Below are positions 51,966 to 60,921 of a stretch of 64,000 nt of DNA, in pieces; the first letter of the stretch is position 1, and every line of letters begins with the position of its first letter. Made by a program: the position numbers and the translations under genes. Source of the DNA: Litoribrevibacter euphylliae (GTDB lineage: Bacteria > Pseudomonadota > Gammaproteobacteria > Pseudomonadales > Litoribrevibacteraceae); contig NZ_JBHRSZ010000006.1 of the NCBI RefSeq assembly GCF_042646085.1, positions 186,001 to 250,000 on the forward strand, read 5' to 3'. The notes beneath the pieces were generated by a model that made no database searches, was not told where the DNA came from, and saw only the letters and a program-made list of their open reading frames with translations.

Positions 51966-53399
51966 TTAGTGTTCATCGTCGTCATCAGGATGATCTTTGG
52001 TCTCTAACTCCAACTCTTTAATTTTACGAGTCAGAGTATTGCGACCCCAGCCAAGCAGAATAGAGGCATCACGTTTACGGCCTGCCGTGTGCTTTAACGC
52101 GGTTTCAATCATGATGCGTTCAAACGTAGGAACCGCATCATCGAGGACGCCTTTCTTACCTTTTGACAGTTCCTGATCCGCCCAGTTTCTAAGTGCGGCT
52201 TCCCAGTTGCTGGTGGAGGTTTGAACTTCTTGCTCATCTAACAGCTCAGGAGGAAGATCACCGATATGAACTTCACGGCCTGACGCCATAACCGTTAGCC
52301 AGCGACAGGTGTTTTCTAGCTGACGAACGTTACCATTCCACGGTAAACCGGCCATGTACTCAACGGCTTCTTCGGTAAGCAGCTTGGCTTCAACGTTCAA
52401 TTCGGTTGCTGCTTTTTGTAGGAAGAATTCAGCCAGCTTCGGAATGTCTTCGCGACGATCTGCCAACTTCGGAATATGGATGCGAATGACGTTTAAACGG
52501 TGGAATAAATCCTCACGGAACTTCCCTTCTTCTACCAAACGCTCCAGGTTTTGGTGGGTTGCAGCAATGATGCGTACGTCCACTTTCACCGGCGTGTGTC
52601 CGCCTACACGGTAGAACTCGCCATCGGCCAGAACTCGTAATAGCCGTGTTTGGGTTTCAGCTGGCATGTCACCGATTTCGTCTAAGAACAGTGTGCCTCC
52701 ATCGGCTTGCTCGAAGCGGCCTCGACGTTGACCTGCGGCTCCGGTGAAGGCGCCTTTTTCATGGCCGAATAACTCGGATTCAATCAAGTCTTTTGGAATC
52801 GCCGCCATATTTAACGGGATAAATTCTTTCGCACGACGAGGGCTGTGCTTATGCAGGGCATGAGCAACCAATTCTTTACCGGTTCCTGATTCACCGTTAA
52901 TCAGTACTGTGATATTCGATTGAGATAAACGACCAATGGCACGAAACACTTCCTGCATCGCAGGCGCTTCACCGATGATTTCGGTGCTGGCTTCTTCGAC
53001 GGATTTCAGCTCTTCTTCTTTCTGCTCTTGAGCGTGAGTTAATGCACGTTTAACCAAGGTAACGGCATCATCAATGTCGAACGGCTTTGGTAGGTATTCA
53101 AAGGCACCACGCTGATATGATTTTACGGCACTGTCGAGATCAGAGTGGGCGGTCATGATGATCACAGGAATTTCAGGGTGTTCTGTCTGGATTTGATCCA
53201 GTAGATCTAAGCCATCCACGCCCGGCATACGAATGTCACTGATGATCACTTCGGGTTGGCTGTATTGGAGTTTCTTTAAAATCTCGTCACCGGATTCAAA
53301 ACTGCTGGTGGGAACATTGGCTTGAGATAGCGCTTTTTCCAATACCCAACGAATTGAACGGTCGTCGTCGACGATCCAGACGTTATTCGTTTTGTTCAT
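51966..53399 (-). CDS. ntrC: Nitrogen response regulator NtrC
   Basis: A 477-residue sigma54-dependent activator. The receiver domain has the phosphorylation Asp in VIISDIRMPGVDG (about 56). The AAA+ domain (about 140-375) has Walker A GESGTGKE, the sigma54-contacting GAFTGA loop, and FLDEIGDMP. The C-terminal Fis-type helix-turn-helix is AGRKRDASILLGWGRNTLTR. It is phosphorylated by NtrB when nitrogen is scarce. It overlaps ntrB by four bases (ATGA). A terminator lies 17 bases past its stop. Confidence 0.97.
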   Translation of the reverse strand: MNKTNNVWIVDDDRSIRWVLEKALSQANVPTSSFESGDEILKKLQYSQPEVIISDIRMPGVDGLDLLDQIQTEHPEIPVIIMTAHSDLDSAVKSYQRGAFEYLPKPFDIDDAVTLVKRALTHAQEQKEEELKSVEEASTEIIGEAPAMQEVFRAIGRLSQSNITVLINGESGTGKELVAHALHKHSPRRAKEFIPLNMAAIPKDLIESELFGHEKGAFTGAAGQRRGRFEQADGGTLFLDEIGDMPAETQTRLLRVLADGEFYRVGGHTPVKVDVRIIAATHQNLERLVEEGKFREDLFHRLNVIRIHIPKLADRREDIPKLAEFFLQKAATELNVEAKLLTEEAVEYMAGLPWNGNVRQLENTCRWLTVMASGREVHIGDLPPELLDEQEVQTSTSNWEAALRNWADQELSKGKKGVLDDAVPTFERIMIETALKHTAGRKRDASILLGWGRNTLTRKIKELELETKDHPDDDDEH

Positions 53400-54469
53400 G
53401 ATGATAACTCCAAAGGTAGATAAATTGTGAAATCCGTTTTCCCTGGCTCACTCTTACATTCGATCAGGCCTTCGTGTTGAGTGATGATGGACTGAGAAAT
53501 GGAGAGCCCCAAACCAGTGCCTTCGGCTCGGCCACTGATCATTGGGTAGAAAATGTTCTCGAGAATGTCTTCTGGAATACCTGGGCCGTTGTCGATGATG
53601 TCCAGCTGGCAGACTAGGCGGTGGCGTTGCGCACCAATAGTAAACTGTCGTAACGCTCGGGTTCTAAAGCTTATAGAAGGCGACTCTACATTGTTCTCTT
53701 GTAGCGCCTGCATGGCATTACGACTGATATTAAGAATGGCCTGAATTAACTGAGATGGGTCAGCCGCAAATTCAGGAATGCTCGGGTCGTAATCACGAAT
53801 CAGTTTAATCGAGCCCTTTGTCTCCACTTCAATCAGCGTGCAGACGCGTTCGATGATTTCATGAACGTTGGTTTCTATTCGTTCCGGTAATTTACGAGGC
53901 CCCAACATTTTATCCACAAGACGGCGAAGGCGATCCGTCTCTTCAATAATGACATTGGTGAATTCCGCCAGCTGTGGATCATTCAATTCTCGCTCTAATA
54001 GCTGTGCTGCACCGCGAATTCCGCCAAGAGGGTTTTTGACTTCATGGGCGAGCCCTCTTACCAACACTTGAGTGGTGGCTTGTTTGGCCATCAGCTCTTC
54101 TTCCCGAGAAATTCGAATTAAACGATCGCGGGGTTGCAACTCCATGATCAGGAAGGTCTGACTGTTTACCTCGGTGATTGGGGTAACAATGTAATCGAGT
54201 GTGATCGGAGTACGAGTTGGAAGATGCAGTGTGGTTTCACGTCTAGTGAAGGGGTGGCAGCTCTTAGCGGATTGTTCGAGGAGCGCGAGATTTTCTTCAT
54301 CCTCAAGGAACAAGCTGCTGATGTGCACATTTTTCATGCGATTAGCACTAACCTGTAGCAACATCTCTGCAGCCGGATTCATATAGCGGATCGTTAGATC
54401 ATTCGCTAACTCGATGACAGAGGTGTTTAGGTTATCAAGAATTCGTTTATATGAGGTTTGATTATCCAT
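53396..54469 (-). CDS. ntrB: Nitrogen-sensing histidine kinase NtrB
   Basis: A 357-residue soluble kinase/phosphatase that controls NtrC in response to PII. A PAS domain (about 10-115) is followed by the HisKA motif with the phosphorylated His in GLAHEVKNPLGGI (near 137), then the HATPase region with N-box ILNISRNAMQAL, DNGPGIPEDI and GTGLGLSISQSI. I chose ATG 54469; TTG 54484 is five codons further upstream. Immediately upstream is a sigma54-type promoter and an NtrC-like dyad. Overlaps ntrC. Confidence 0.96.
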   Translation of the reverse strand: MDNQTSYKRILDNLNTSVIELANDLTIRYMNPAAEMLLQVSANRMKNVHISSLFLEDEENLALLEQSAKSCHPFTRRETTLHLPTRTPITLDYIVTPITEVNSQTFLIMELQPRDRLIRISREEELMAKQATTQVLVRGLAHEVKNPLGGIRGAAQLLERELNDPQLAEFTNVIIEETDRLRRLVDKMLGPRKLPERIETNVHEIIERVCTLIEVETKGSIKLIRDYDPSIPEFAADPSQLIQAILNISRNAMQALQENNVESPSISFRTRALRQFTIGAQRHRLVCQLDIIDNGPGIPEDILENIFYPMISGRAEGTGLGLSISQSIITQHEGLIECKSEPGKTDFTIYLPLELSS

Positions 54470-54503
54470 AATAGTGCACAACAATGACCAATACTAAGCA
54501 AAA

Positions 54504-54518
54504 GCAAGAAGCAAGCCA
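54504..54518 (-). promoter_or_regulatory. Sigma54-type promoter upstream of ntrB
   Basis: On the minus strand TGGCTTGCTTCTTGC, with GG and GC spaced exactly as in the glnA element and flanked by C before TGG and TT after. The -24 block is one step off TGGCAC at two bases. Predicted +1 near 54492 gives a 23-base leader before ntrB. Confidence 0.6.
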
Positions 54519-54632
54519 GCTTCTAGGTATGCTACATAGACAGTAAAACAACACGCTTGGTGCGATTTATCTGAGTTTTAATCCCGAAAAATGGGATTTC
54601 CTAAGTTTATTTTAGGGCGATATTGGTATTGA

Positions 54633-54648
54633 TGCACTAAATTGGTGC
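54633..54648. promoter_or_regulatory. NtrC-like binding dyad upstream of ntrB
   Basis: TGCACTAAATTGGTGC differs from the glnA-upstream site by one base and matches the NtrC consensus TGCACYA-N3-TGGTGCA well. It is centred about 148 bases upstream of the predicted ntrB +1, between the stop of the DUF4124 gene and ntrB. Confidence 0.7.
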
Positions 54649-54675
54649 TTTTAGTTTCTGTGATGATAAGAACGC

Positions 54676-55224
54676 TTATTTTGGTGTTTTGCGTTTAACC
54701 ATTGGGCGGTGGATAAAGACAGTGATGGCGGGGCTGGTCATTATATTGCTGCCTTGCTTATCCAGAATTTGAACAGCAACTGAATGTTCGCCGCGATCTA
54801 TATTTTGAACATTGAATTGGGTGAGAGAGGTAGGCTCTCCGATAGCGCGTTGATCAATCAGTAGTTGGTATTTATCGCCTTTTTTCAGCGAAGGGTTAGA
54901 ACTTACTGCTACGGTGAAGCTTCCAGCGGTGCCATGAATGTTGGCTTCATGTTCAGGGAAATCTACGGTAACGCTGCTGTATCGGGCAGTGGCATTGACC
55001 TGGGCTTTATCCTCTTCTTCCTCTGTTGTTTCTGGAAGGTTATAGCTTGGTGCTTTGTAAGGATGAAGCGGTTCAATATTTAGAATCTCGGCATCAGGAT
55101 GCGGTTGATCAGAATAAACCACAGTACCATCTTCTGTAACCCATTTGTAAACCTTGGCTTGCACTGAGTTGGTGCATGCGAATGCCAGGGCTAGGACTGA
55201 GCTCAGTAGGACGGTTTTTTTCAT
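54676..55224 (-). CDS. DUF4124 domain-containing exported protein
   Basis: A 182-residue exported protein. A signal peptide (1-23) precedes a DUF4124 segment with VYKWVTEDGTVVYSDQPHPDAE, an Asp/Trp-rich motif common in gammaproteobacterial periplasmic proteins. The second half looks like an Ig-type beta domain (LKKGDKYQLLIDQRAIG). Its place between glnA and ntrBC is repeated in related genomes from memory, but no function is known. The spacing to glnA holds a terminator (55297-55324), so it is probably its own unit. Confidence 0.83.
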   Translation of the reverse strand: MKKTVLLSSVLALAFACTNSVQAKVYKWVTEDGTVVYSDQPHPDAEILNIEPLHPYKAPSYNLPETTEEEEDKAQVNATARYSSVTVDFPEHEANIHGTAGSFTVAVSSNPSLKKGDKYQLLIDQRAIGEPTSLTQFNVQNIDRGEHSVAVQILDKQGSNIMTSPAITVFIHRPMVKRKTPK

Positions 55225-55296
55225 GGTAAATCAACTGCCTATTCAAGAATCATAGGGGGTTATGATCGTATAAAAATTGATTTTAGTATAGTAAAT

Positions 55297-55324
55297 AAAA
55301 AGCCTCCCATGAGGGAGGCTTTTT
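55297..55324. terminator. Terminator between glnA and the DUF4124 gene
   Basis: Perfect 12-bp stem AAAAAGCCTCCC/GGGAGGCTTTTT with a 4-base loop, 26 bases past the glnA stop on the minus strand. It cuts glnA off from the DUF4124-ntrBC region. Confidence 0.9.
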
Positions 55325-55350
55325 TAGTTTATTCCGTTCTTACGAAAGGA

Positions 55351-56757
55351 TTAAACAGAGTAGTACATGTCGAACTCAACTGGGTGAGTTGTCATGTTCA
55401 AACGCTCAACTTCTTCCTGCTTAAGCTCGATGTATGCATCGATCATATCGTCAGTGAATACGCCGCCTTCTTTCAGGAAGTCACGGTCTTCGTTAAGTGC
55501 TGCAAGAGCAACGTCGAACGTTTCTGCAACAGTTGGGATAGCTGCTGCTTCTTCCGCTGGAAGATCATACAAATCTTTATCTGCTGGATCGCCAGGGTGG
55601 ATCTTGTTCTTAACACCGTCAAGGCCAGCCATAAGCATAGCTGCGAATGCCAAGTATGGGTTAGCGGTTGGATCCGGGAAGCGAGCTTCGATACGCTTAC
55701 CTTTTGGAGATGCAACGTAAGGAATACGGATAGAAGCAGAACGGTTACGCGCTGAGTAAGCTAGCATAACTGGTGCTTCGAAACCTGGAACAAGACGCTT
55801 GTACGAGTTAGTAGAAGCGTTAGCGAATGCGTTGATCGCGCGAGCGTGCTTGATGATACCGCCGATGTAGTAAAGAGCAGTTTCACTTAGGCCAGCGTAT
55901 GCGTCACCAGCGAATTGGTTTTCACCGTCTTTCCAGAAAGATTGGTGAACGTGCATACCAGAACCGTTGTCACCAACTAGTGGCTTAGGCATGAAGGTAG
56001 CAGTTTTACCATACATGTGAGCAACGTTGTGTACGCAGTACTTAAGAACCTGAACTTCGTCCGCTTTCTTAACTAGTGTGTTGAAACGAACACCGATTTC
56101 GTTCTGACCTGCAGTCGCAACTTCGTGGTGGTGTACTTCAACGTCTTGGCCCATTGCTTCAAGAGCAGCACACATTGCAGTACGGATTTCGTAGCAAGAA
56201 TCGATTGGTGGAACTGGGAAGTAACCGCCTTTAACACGTGGACGGTGACCAGTGTTACCGCCTTCGAAGTCTGCGTGAGTAGACCAGTCAGCTTCTTCTG
56301 ATTCAATTGAGTAGCTAGCACCAGAGATGTCAGCTTTCCACTTAACGCTGTCAAAGATGAAGAATTCTGGCTCAGGACCGAAGAATGCAGTATCGCCTAG
56401 ACCAGTAGATTGTAGGTAAGCTTCAGCGCGCTTAGCTACAGAACGTGGGTCACGCTCGTAACCTTGCATAGTAGCAGGCTCGATGATGTCGCAACGCAAG
56501 TTAACAGTTACTTCTTCAGTAAAAGGATCAAGTACAGGCGTTTCGTCGTCTGGCATAAGAATCATGTCTGATTCGTTAATGCCTTTCCAACCAGAAATAG
56601 AAGAACCATCGAACATTTGACCGTTTTCGAAGAACTCTTCGCCAACTTCGGTCGCAGGAATAGTTACGTGCTGCTCTTTACCGCGCGTGTCAGTAAAACG
56701 AAGGTCAACCCACTTCGCATTATGCTCTTTAATTAGCTCAATTGTATTGCTAGACAT
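55351..56757 (-). CDS. glnA: Glutamine synthetase, type I-beta
   Basis: A 468-residue class I glutamine synthetase, the main ammonia-assimilating enzyme (glutamate + NH3 + ATP to glutamine). Metal and substrate motifs are HHEVATAGQNEIG, SGMHVHQSFWK and NRSASIRIP. LYDLPAEE holds the Tyr (near 398) that is adenylylated by GlnE, so it is the regulated beta type. Upstream lie a sigma54 promoter and NtrC sites. It is transcribed separately from ntrBC. Confidence 0.98.
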   Translation of the reverse strand: MSSNTIELIKEHNAKWVDLRFTDTRGKEQHVTIPATEVGEEFFENGQMFDGSSISGWKGINESDMILMPDDETPVLDPFTEEVTVNLRCDIIEPATMQGYERDPRSVAKRAEAYLQSTGLGDTAFFGPEPEFFIFDSVKWKADISGASYSIESEEADWSTHADFEGGNTGHRPRVKGGYFPVPPIDSCYEIRTAMCAALEAMGQDVEVHHHEVATAGQNEIGVRFNTLVKKADEVQVLKYCVHNVAHMYGKTATFMPKPLVGDNGSGMHVHQSFWKDGENQFAGDAYAGLSETALYYIGGIIKHARAINAFANASTNSYKRLVPGFEAPVMLAYSARNRSASIRIPYVASPKGKRIEARFPDPTANPYLAFAAMLMAGLDGVKNKIHPGDPADKDLYDLPAEEAAAIPTVAETFDVALAALNEDRDFLKEGGVFTDDMIDAYIELKQEEVERLNMTTHPVEFDMYYSV

Positions 56758-56880
56758 TTGTCTCTCCGCTACACATAAATTTAACCGGATCGTTCCTAAT
56801 AAGAGACGCTTATTATAAGAATCGAACCAGCATTAATCCTTTAGATTTCGGGTGTACCCGTATCTTGTGTTTTTAATAAA

Positions 56881-56895
56881 GCAAATGGTGTGCCA
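56881..56895 (-). promoter_or_regulatory. Sigma54 promoter of glnA
   Basis: On the minus strand TGGCACACCATTTGC, matching TGGCAC-N5-TTGC exactly. The predicted +1 near 56869 gives a 112-base leader before the ATG at 56757. Confidence 0.9.
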
Positions 56896-56988
56896 TTAAC
56901 TTTGATTGAGCTAAACCGCAAGATTACTGCATTCGCCCGATGAAGCTACTATAGCTATGCTTTTTATTAGTGCAAGCGCTTTTTATGT

Positions 56989-57004
56989 TGCACTAAAATG
57001 GTGC
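56989..57004. promoter_or_regulatory. NtrC binding site upstream of glnA
   Basis: TGCACTAAAATGGTGC matches the NtrC dyad consensus at nearly every conserved base. It is centred about 127 bases upstream of the predicted glnA +1, within the -108 to -140 range known for enteric glnA. Confidence 0.85.
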
Positions 57005-57007
57005 TTA

Positions 57008-57023
57008 TGCGTCTGTTTGGTGC
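57008..57023. promoter_or_regulatory. Second, weaker NtrC-like site upstream of glnA
   Basis: TGCGTCTGTTTGGTGC keeps the half-site TTGGTGC and part of the left half. Centre-to-centre distance to the strong site is 19 bases, shorter than the 32 seen in enteric glnA, so this call is tentative. Confidence 0.45.
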
Positions 57024-57084
57024 GGTAAATAGGGTGTGTGAAAATTGAACTGGATGAGTGGTTGTCTATACTGAAGCACATATT

Positions 57085-57113
57085 TTGTACCGCTATAAAG
57101 GGTCAGGTATAAT
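57085..57113 (+). promoter_or_regulatory. Sigma70 promoter of thiI
   Basis: TTGTAC, exactly 17 bases, TATAAT. The -10 is perfect. Initiation near 57120 lies after the upstream GTG of the open frame (57058), so it supports the ATG at 57154 as start. Confidence 0.85.
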
Positions 57114-57153
57114 CGCCGCTCATTTTTCCTTCTGCCCGGTATTTTGCTCACTC

Positions 57154-58626
57154 ATGAAGTACATCATTAAGCTATTTCCTGAAATAACCATTAAAAGTCG
57201 CCCTGTTCGAAAGCAACTCATTAAGCAACTGAAAGCGAATCTAAGAAACGTTCTGAAACGCATTGACCCTAAGCTAACTGTGACTGGTCAGTGGGATTCG
57301 GTGGAAGTAGAAACGGCTTCGGAAGATTCCGTGATTGTGGATCAGGTGACGGAAGCATTGGGCCATATCCCGGGTATTGCTTATTTCCTAAGCGTTCAAA
57401 AATATCCTTATGAAAGCTTTGACGATACTTTGGAAAAAGCTAAAGCGCTTTATGGTCATGAGATTGAAGGGAAAACCTTGTGCGTGCGGGTTAAGCGTGC
57501 AGGTAAGCATGATTTTAAATCCATTGATGCAGAGCGTTATTTAGGTGGTGGTTTGCGTCAACACTGTAATGCCAGAGGCATTGATCTGAAGAACCCTGAA
57601 ATACAGATCAATATGGAGATTCGAGATCAGTGGTTGTATCTCGTGCATCAAAAACATCCAGGCTTAGGTGGCTTTCCGTTGGGCTCTCAAGAGTCGGTAC
57701 TTTCTTTAATGTCAGGTGGGTTCGATTCTACCGTTGCCAGTTATTTAACGATGCGTCGAGGCATCAAAACACACTTCTGTTTCTTCAATCTTGGCGGTAA
57801 AGCGCATGAATTGGGTGTGAAAGAAGTCTCGCACTATATTTGGGAGAAATTTGGCAGTTCCCACGGTGTAAAGTTTGTCAGTGTCCCGTTTGAGGGCGTT
57901 GTTGCTGAGATTCTGGAAAAAGTTGATAACTCTTACATGGGCGTAGTGTTGAAACGCATGATGTATAGAGCTGCAAGTGCGGTCGCTGAGAAGATGGAGT
58001 TGGATACCATTGTCACCGGTGAGAGTGTGGCGCAGGTGTCCAGTCAAACTCTGAAGAACCTGTCGGTGATCGATCGTGTAACCGATACGTTGGTTTTAAG
58101 ACCTTTGGTTACGACGCACAAGCAAGAGATTGTTGATATTGCGACCGAGATCGGCACTTACGAATTCGCAGCGAATATGCCGGAATACTGCGGCGTAATT
58201 TCTGATAAGCCGACCACCAAAGCATCAATGAAGCGTGTGCTTGAGGTTGAAGAGAAGTTTGACTTTGCCGTATTAGAGCAGGCACTTGAGAGTCTCGTTA
58301 TCCAGCACATTAAAAACGTGGTTGAAGATTTTCAACAAGACGTAAAGGTTGAAGAGGTTACCGAGATTTCTGGTGAAACGGTGGTGATTGATATTCGTCA
58401 CCCGGATGAAGAAGAAAAGTCACCGCTCATTCTTGATGATCAAACCACAGATGGTATGACTGTAGAAAAAATTCCGTTCTATCGGTTGCATTCAGCCTTT
58501 AAAGAGATGAGTTTGACCACGGAATACCTTTTATATTGTGATCGTGGTGTGATGAGCCAGTTGCATGCGCAGCAGTTGCAGGCGGATGGTTACACCAATG
58601 TAAAAGTGTTTAAGAAAAATAATTAA
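57154..58626 (+). CDS. thiI: tRNA 4-thiouridine sulfurtransferase ThiI
   Basis: A 490-residue enzyme with a ferredoxin-like/THUMP region (about 1-165), a PP-loop ATPase with SGGFDSTVAS (about 180-190) and a C-terminal rhodanese domain with Cys in YLLYCDRGVMSQL. It puts sulphur into U8 of tRNA and, in enterics, takes part in thiamine synthesis. Length matches E. coli ThiI (482). I chose ATG 57154 because MKYIIKLFPEITIKS is the usual start; the promoter sits inside the longer frame. A terminator follows. Confidence 0.96.
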   Translation: MKYIIKLFPEITIKSRPVRKQLIKQLKANLRNVLKRIDPKLTVTGQWDSVEVETASEDSVIVDQVTEALGHIPGIAYFLSVQKYPYESFDDTLEKAKALYGHEIEGKTLCVRVKRAGKHDFKSIDAERYLGGGLRQHCNARGIDLKNPEIQINMEIRDQWLYLVHQKHPGLGGFPLGSQESVLSLMSGGFDSTVASYLTMRRGIKTHFCFFNLGGKAHELGVKEVSHYIWEKFGSSHGVKFVSVPFEGVVAEILEKVDNSYMGVVLKRMMYRAASAVAEKMELDTIVTGESVAQVSSQTLKNLSVIDRVTDTLVLRPLVTTHKQEIVDIATEIGTYEFAANMPEYCGVISDKPTTKASMKRVLEVEEKFDFAVLEQALESLVIQHIKNVVEDFQQDVKVEEVTEISGETVVIDIRHPDEEEKSPLILDDQTTDGMTVEKIPFYRLHSAFKEMSLTTEYLLYCDRGVMSQLHAQQLQADGYTNVKVFKKNN

Positions 58627-58660
58627 TTTGTAGTCTCTGTAACGAATTAATTGGTGTGAT

Positions 58661-58690
58661 AAAAACGGCTTCCATTGGAGGCCGTTTTTT
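58661..58690 (+). terminator. Terminator after thiI
   Basis: Thirteen-position stem (58661-58673 with 58677-58689, one wobble) with a 3-base loop, ending in a T run. Confidence 0.85.
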
Positions 58691-58903
58691 GTCTTTGAAA
58701 ATACTATGGTTTTGTTTCAAAAATATAACCAAATGGCCGTATTTACAGCTGGTTCCATATTAACCACTCACCTATGTTAATACCCTTCAAAAGCATGTAA
58801 AATGCGCGCCAAATGACCGCTTTGGGCCTAAAAATCTGAAGATTTACAAGCAATCCTGCCTCATCTACATAACTGAGGTAACGATATTGTTCTGGAGATT
58901 CCT

Positions 58904-60721
58904 TTGATACAGAGATTAAGAAACGTTGCCATTATTGCGCACGTTGACCACGGTAAAACGACGCTTGTTGATAAATTGCTTCAACAGTCTGGGACGTTGG
59001 ATCGCAAAGACCAAGGTGCAGAGCGCATCATGGACTCAAACGACCAGGAAAAAGAGCGTGGAATTACGATTCTTGCAAAAAACACGGCTATCGAATGGAA
59101 TGATTACCACATCAATATCGTAGACACACCGGGACACGCCGACTTTGGTGGTGAAGTAGAACGTGTTCTTTCTATGGTGGATTGCGTATGTCTATTGGTT
59201 GATGCCGTAGACGGTCCTATGCCACAAACACGTTTCGTAACGCAAAAGGCGTTCGAACAAGGTTTGAAGCCAATTGTTGTGATCAACAAAATCGACCGTC
59301 CTGGTTCTCGCCCTGATTGGGTAATGGATCAGGTGTTTGATCTGTTTGATAGCTTGGGTGCAACTGATGAGCAGTTGGACTTCCCGGTTGTTTATGCGTC
59401 TGCATTGAATGGTTTTGCGGGTCTTGATCCAGACGATCTTGCGGATGACATGACACCATTATTTGAAATGATCGTGGATAAAGTGCCTGCGCCAGACGTA
59501 GACATCGACGGCCCGCTTCAAATGCAAGTATCTGCACTGGATTACTCTAACTACTTAGGTGTTATCGGTGTTGGTCGAATCACGCGCGGTACTATGAAGC
59601 CAGGTTCACAAGTAACGGTTGTGGATCGTGAAGGTAAAACACGTAACGGTAAGATTCTGAAGCTCATGGGTTACATGGGGCTTGAGCGTGTAGAAGTTGA
59701 ACAAGCGACTGCAGGTGACATCGTTTGTATCACAGGTATCGACGGTTTAGGAATTTCAGACACGATTTGTGATCCTTCTACGCCAGAAGCATTGCCGGCC
59801 TTGTCTGTAGATGAGCCAACTGTAAGCATGACCTTCCAGGTGAATGATTCACCGTTTGCTGGTTTGGACGGTAAGCTGTTAACCAGCCGTAATATTTCTG
59901 AGCGTCTGGAAAAAGAACTGATCCACAACGTTGCGCTTCGTGTTGAGCAAGGTGACACACCAGAGAAATTTAAAGTGTCTGGTCGTGGTGAACTGCACTT
60001 GTCGGTATTGATTGAAACCATGCGTCGTGAAGGCTTCGAGATGGGTATTTCTCGTCCGGAAGTTGTTCAGCGTGAAGTAGACGGTCAAATCGAAGAACCA
60101 TTTGAAGCTGTGGTTGTTGATGTTGAAGAACAGCATCAAGGTTCAATCATGGAAGAGTTTGGTTACCGTAAAGCAGAAATGAGCAACATGGTGCCAGACG
60201 GTAAAGGTCGAGTTCGTATGGAATTCGTGATGCCATCTCGCGGTTTGATTGGTTTCCGTAACCAGTTCATGACGTTGACCTCAGGTAGCGGTATCTTAAC
60301 CAGTATCTTTGATCACTGGGGCCCAGTGAAACAAGGTGAAGTAACCAGCCGTATTAATGGTGTATTGGTGTCTATGGTTCAAGGTAAAGCACTGGGTTAT
60401 GCTTTGTTTGCGCTTCAAGATCGTGGTCGTCTATTTATCGATCCAAACATCGAAGTGTACGAAGGTATGATCATCGGTCTTCACAGCCGTGATAACGACC
60501 TGGTGGTTAATCCGACTAAAGGTAAGCAGTTAACGAACGTTCGTGCCTCTGGTACGGATGAAAACATTCAGTTAACGCCGCCAGTTAGAATGACTCTGGA
60601 ACAAGCGCTTGAGTTTATCGAAGACGATGAGTTGGTAGAAGTAACACCTAACAACATTCGTCTGCGCAAGAAGTTCTTGAAAGAGCATGAGCGTAAGCGT
60701 GAAAGCCGCAGCAAGAAGTAA
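58904..60721 (+). CDS. typA: Ribosome-dependent GTPase TypA/BipA
   Basis: A 605-residue translational GTPase of the EF-G family. G1 is AHVDHGKTT (about 11-19), switch II DTPGHADFGGE (near 75), G4 NKIDRP. Domain II, EF-G-like domains III/V and the TypA-specific C-terminal domain follow, ending KRESRSKK. It aids 50S assembly and cold or stress adaptation. The start is TTG, with GGAG 7 bases upstream; no ATG or GTG fits and MIxxLRNVAIIAHVDHGK is the usual opening. A leader of about 215 bases separates it from the thiI terminator. Confidence 0.97.
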   Translation: MIQRLRNVAIIAHVDHGKTTLVDKLLQQSGTLDRKDQGAERIMDSNDQEKERGITILAKNTAIEWNDYHINIVDTPGHADFGGEVERVLSMVDCVCLLVDAVDGPMPQTRFVTQKAFEQGLKPIVVINKIDRPGSRPDWVMDQVFDLFDSLGATDEQLDFPVVYASALNGFAGLDPDDLADDMTPLFEMIVDKVPAPDVDIDGPLQMQVSALDYSNYLGVIGVGRITRGTMKPGSQVTVVDREGKTRNGKILKLMGYMGLERVEVEQATAGDIVCITGIDGLGISDTICDPSTPEALPALSVDEPTVSMTFQVNDSPFAGLDGKLLTSRNISERLEKELIHNVALRVEQGDTPEKFKVSGRGELHLSVLIETMRREGFEMGISRPEVVQREVDGQIEEPFEAVVVDVEEQHQGSIMEEFGYRKAEMSNMVPDGKGRVRMEFVMPSRGLIGFRNQFMTLTSGSGILTSIFDHWGPVKQGEVTSRINGVLVSMVQGKALGYALFALQDRGRLFIDPNIEVYEGMIIGLHSRDNDLVVNPTKGKQLTNVRASGTDENIQLTPPVRMTLEQALEFIEDDELVEVTPNNIRLRKKFLKEHERKRESRSKK

Positions 60722-60773
60722 TTCTGCCGGTTAACGATTAGGCGTTCGATAGAAAGTCATAATCACATGCTAT

Positions 60774-60809
60774 AAAGCCGTATCCCCCTTGGGGGATGCG
60801 GCTTTTTTA
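60774..60809 (+). terminator. Terminator after typA
   Basis: A 15-position stem (60774-60788 with 60791-60805, one wobble) with a two-base loop, ending in a T run. Confidence 0.9.
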
Positions 60810-60921
60810 TGTTTGGAATCTGTAAGTGGCTCCGACGAGCTTTGATATTTGCTCTAAACTAATGAATCTAAGTCGTGTTGATTGCTTAACCGTTCGTTGC
60901 TAATGATCAAGGATTGAATTC

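Noticed and set aside
55309..55755. Open frames of 108-148 residues on the plus strand inside glnA
   Set aside because: They are antisense to a clearly conserved glutamine synthetase gene and the translations resemble no protein.
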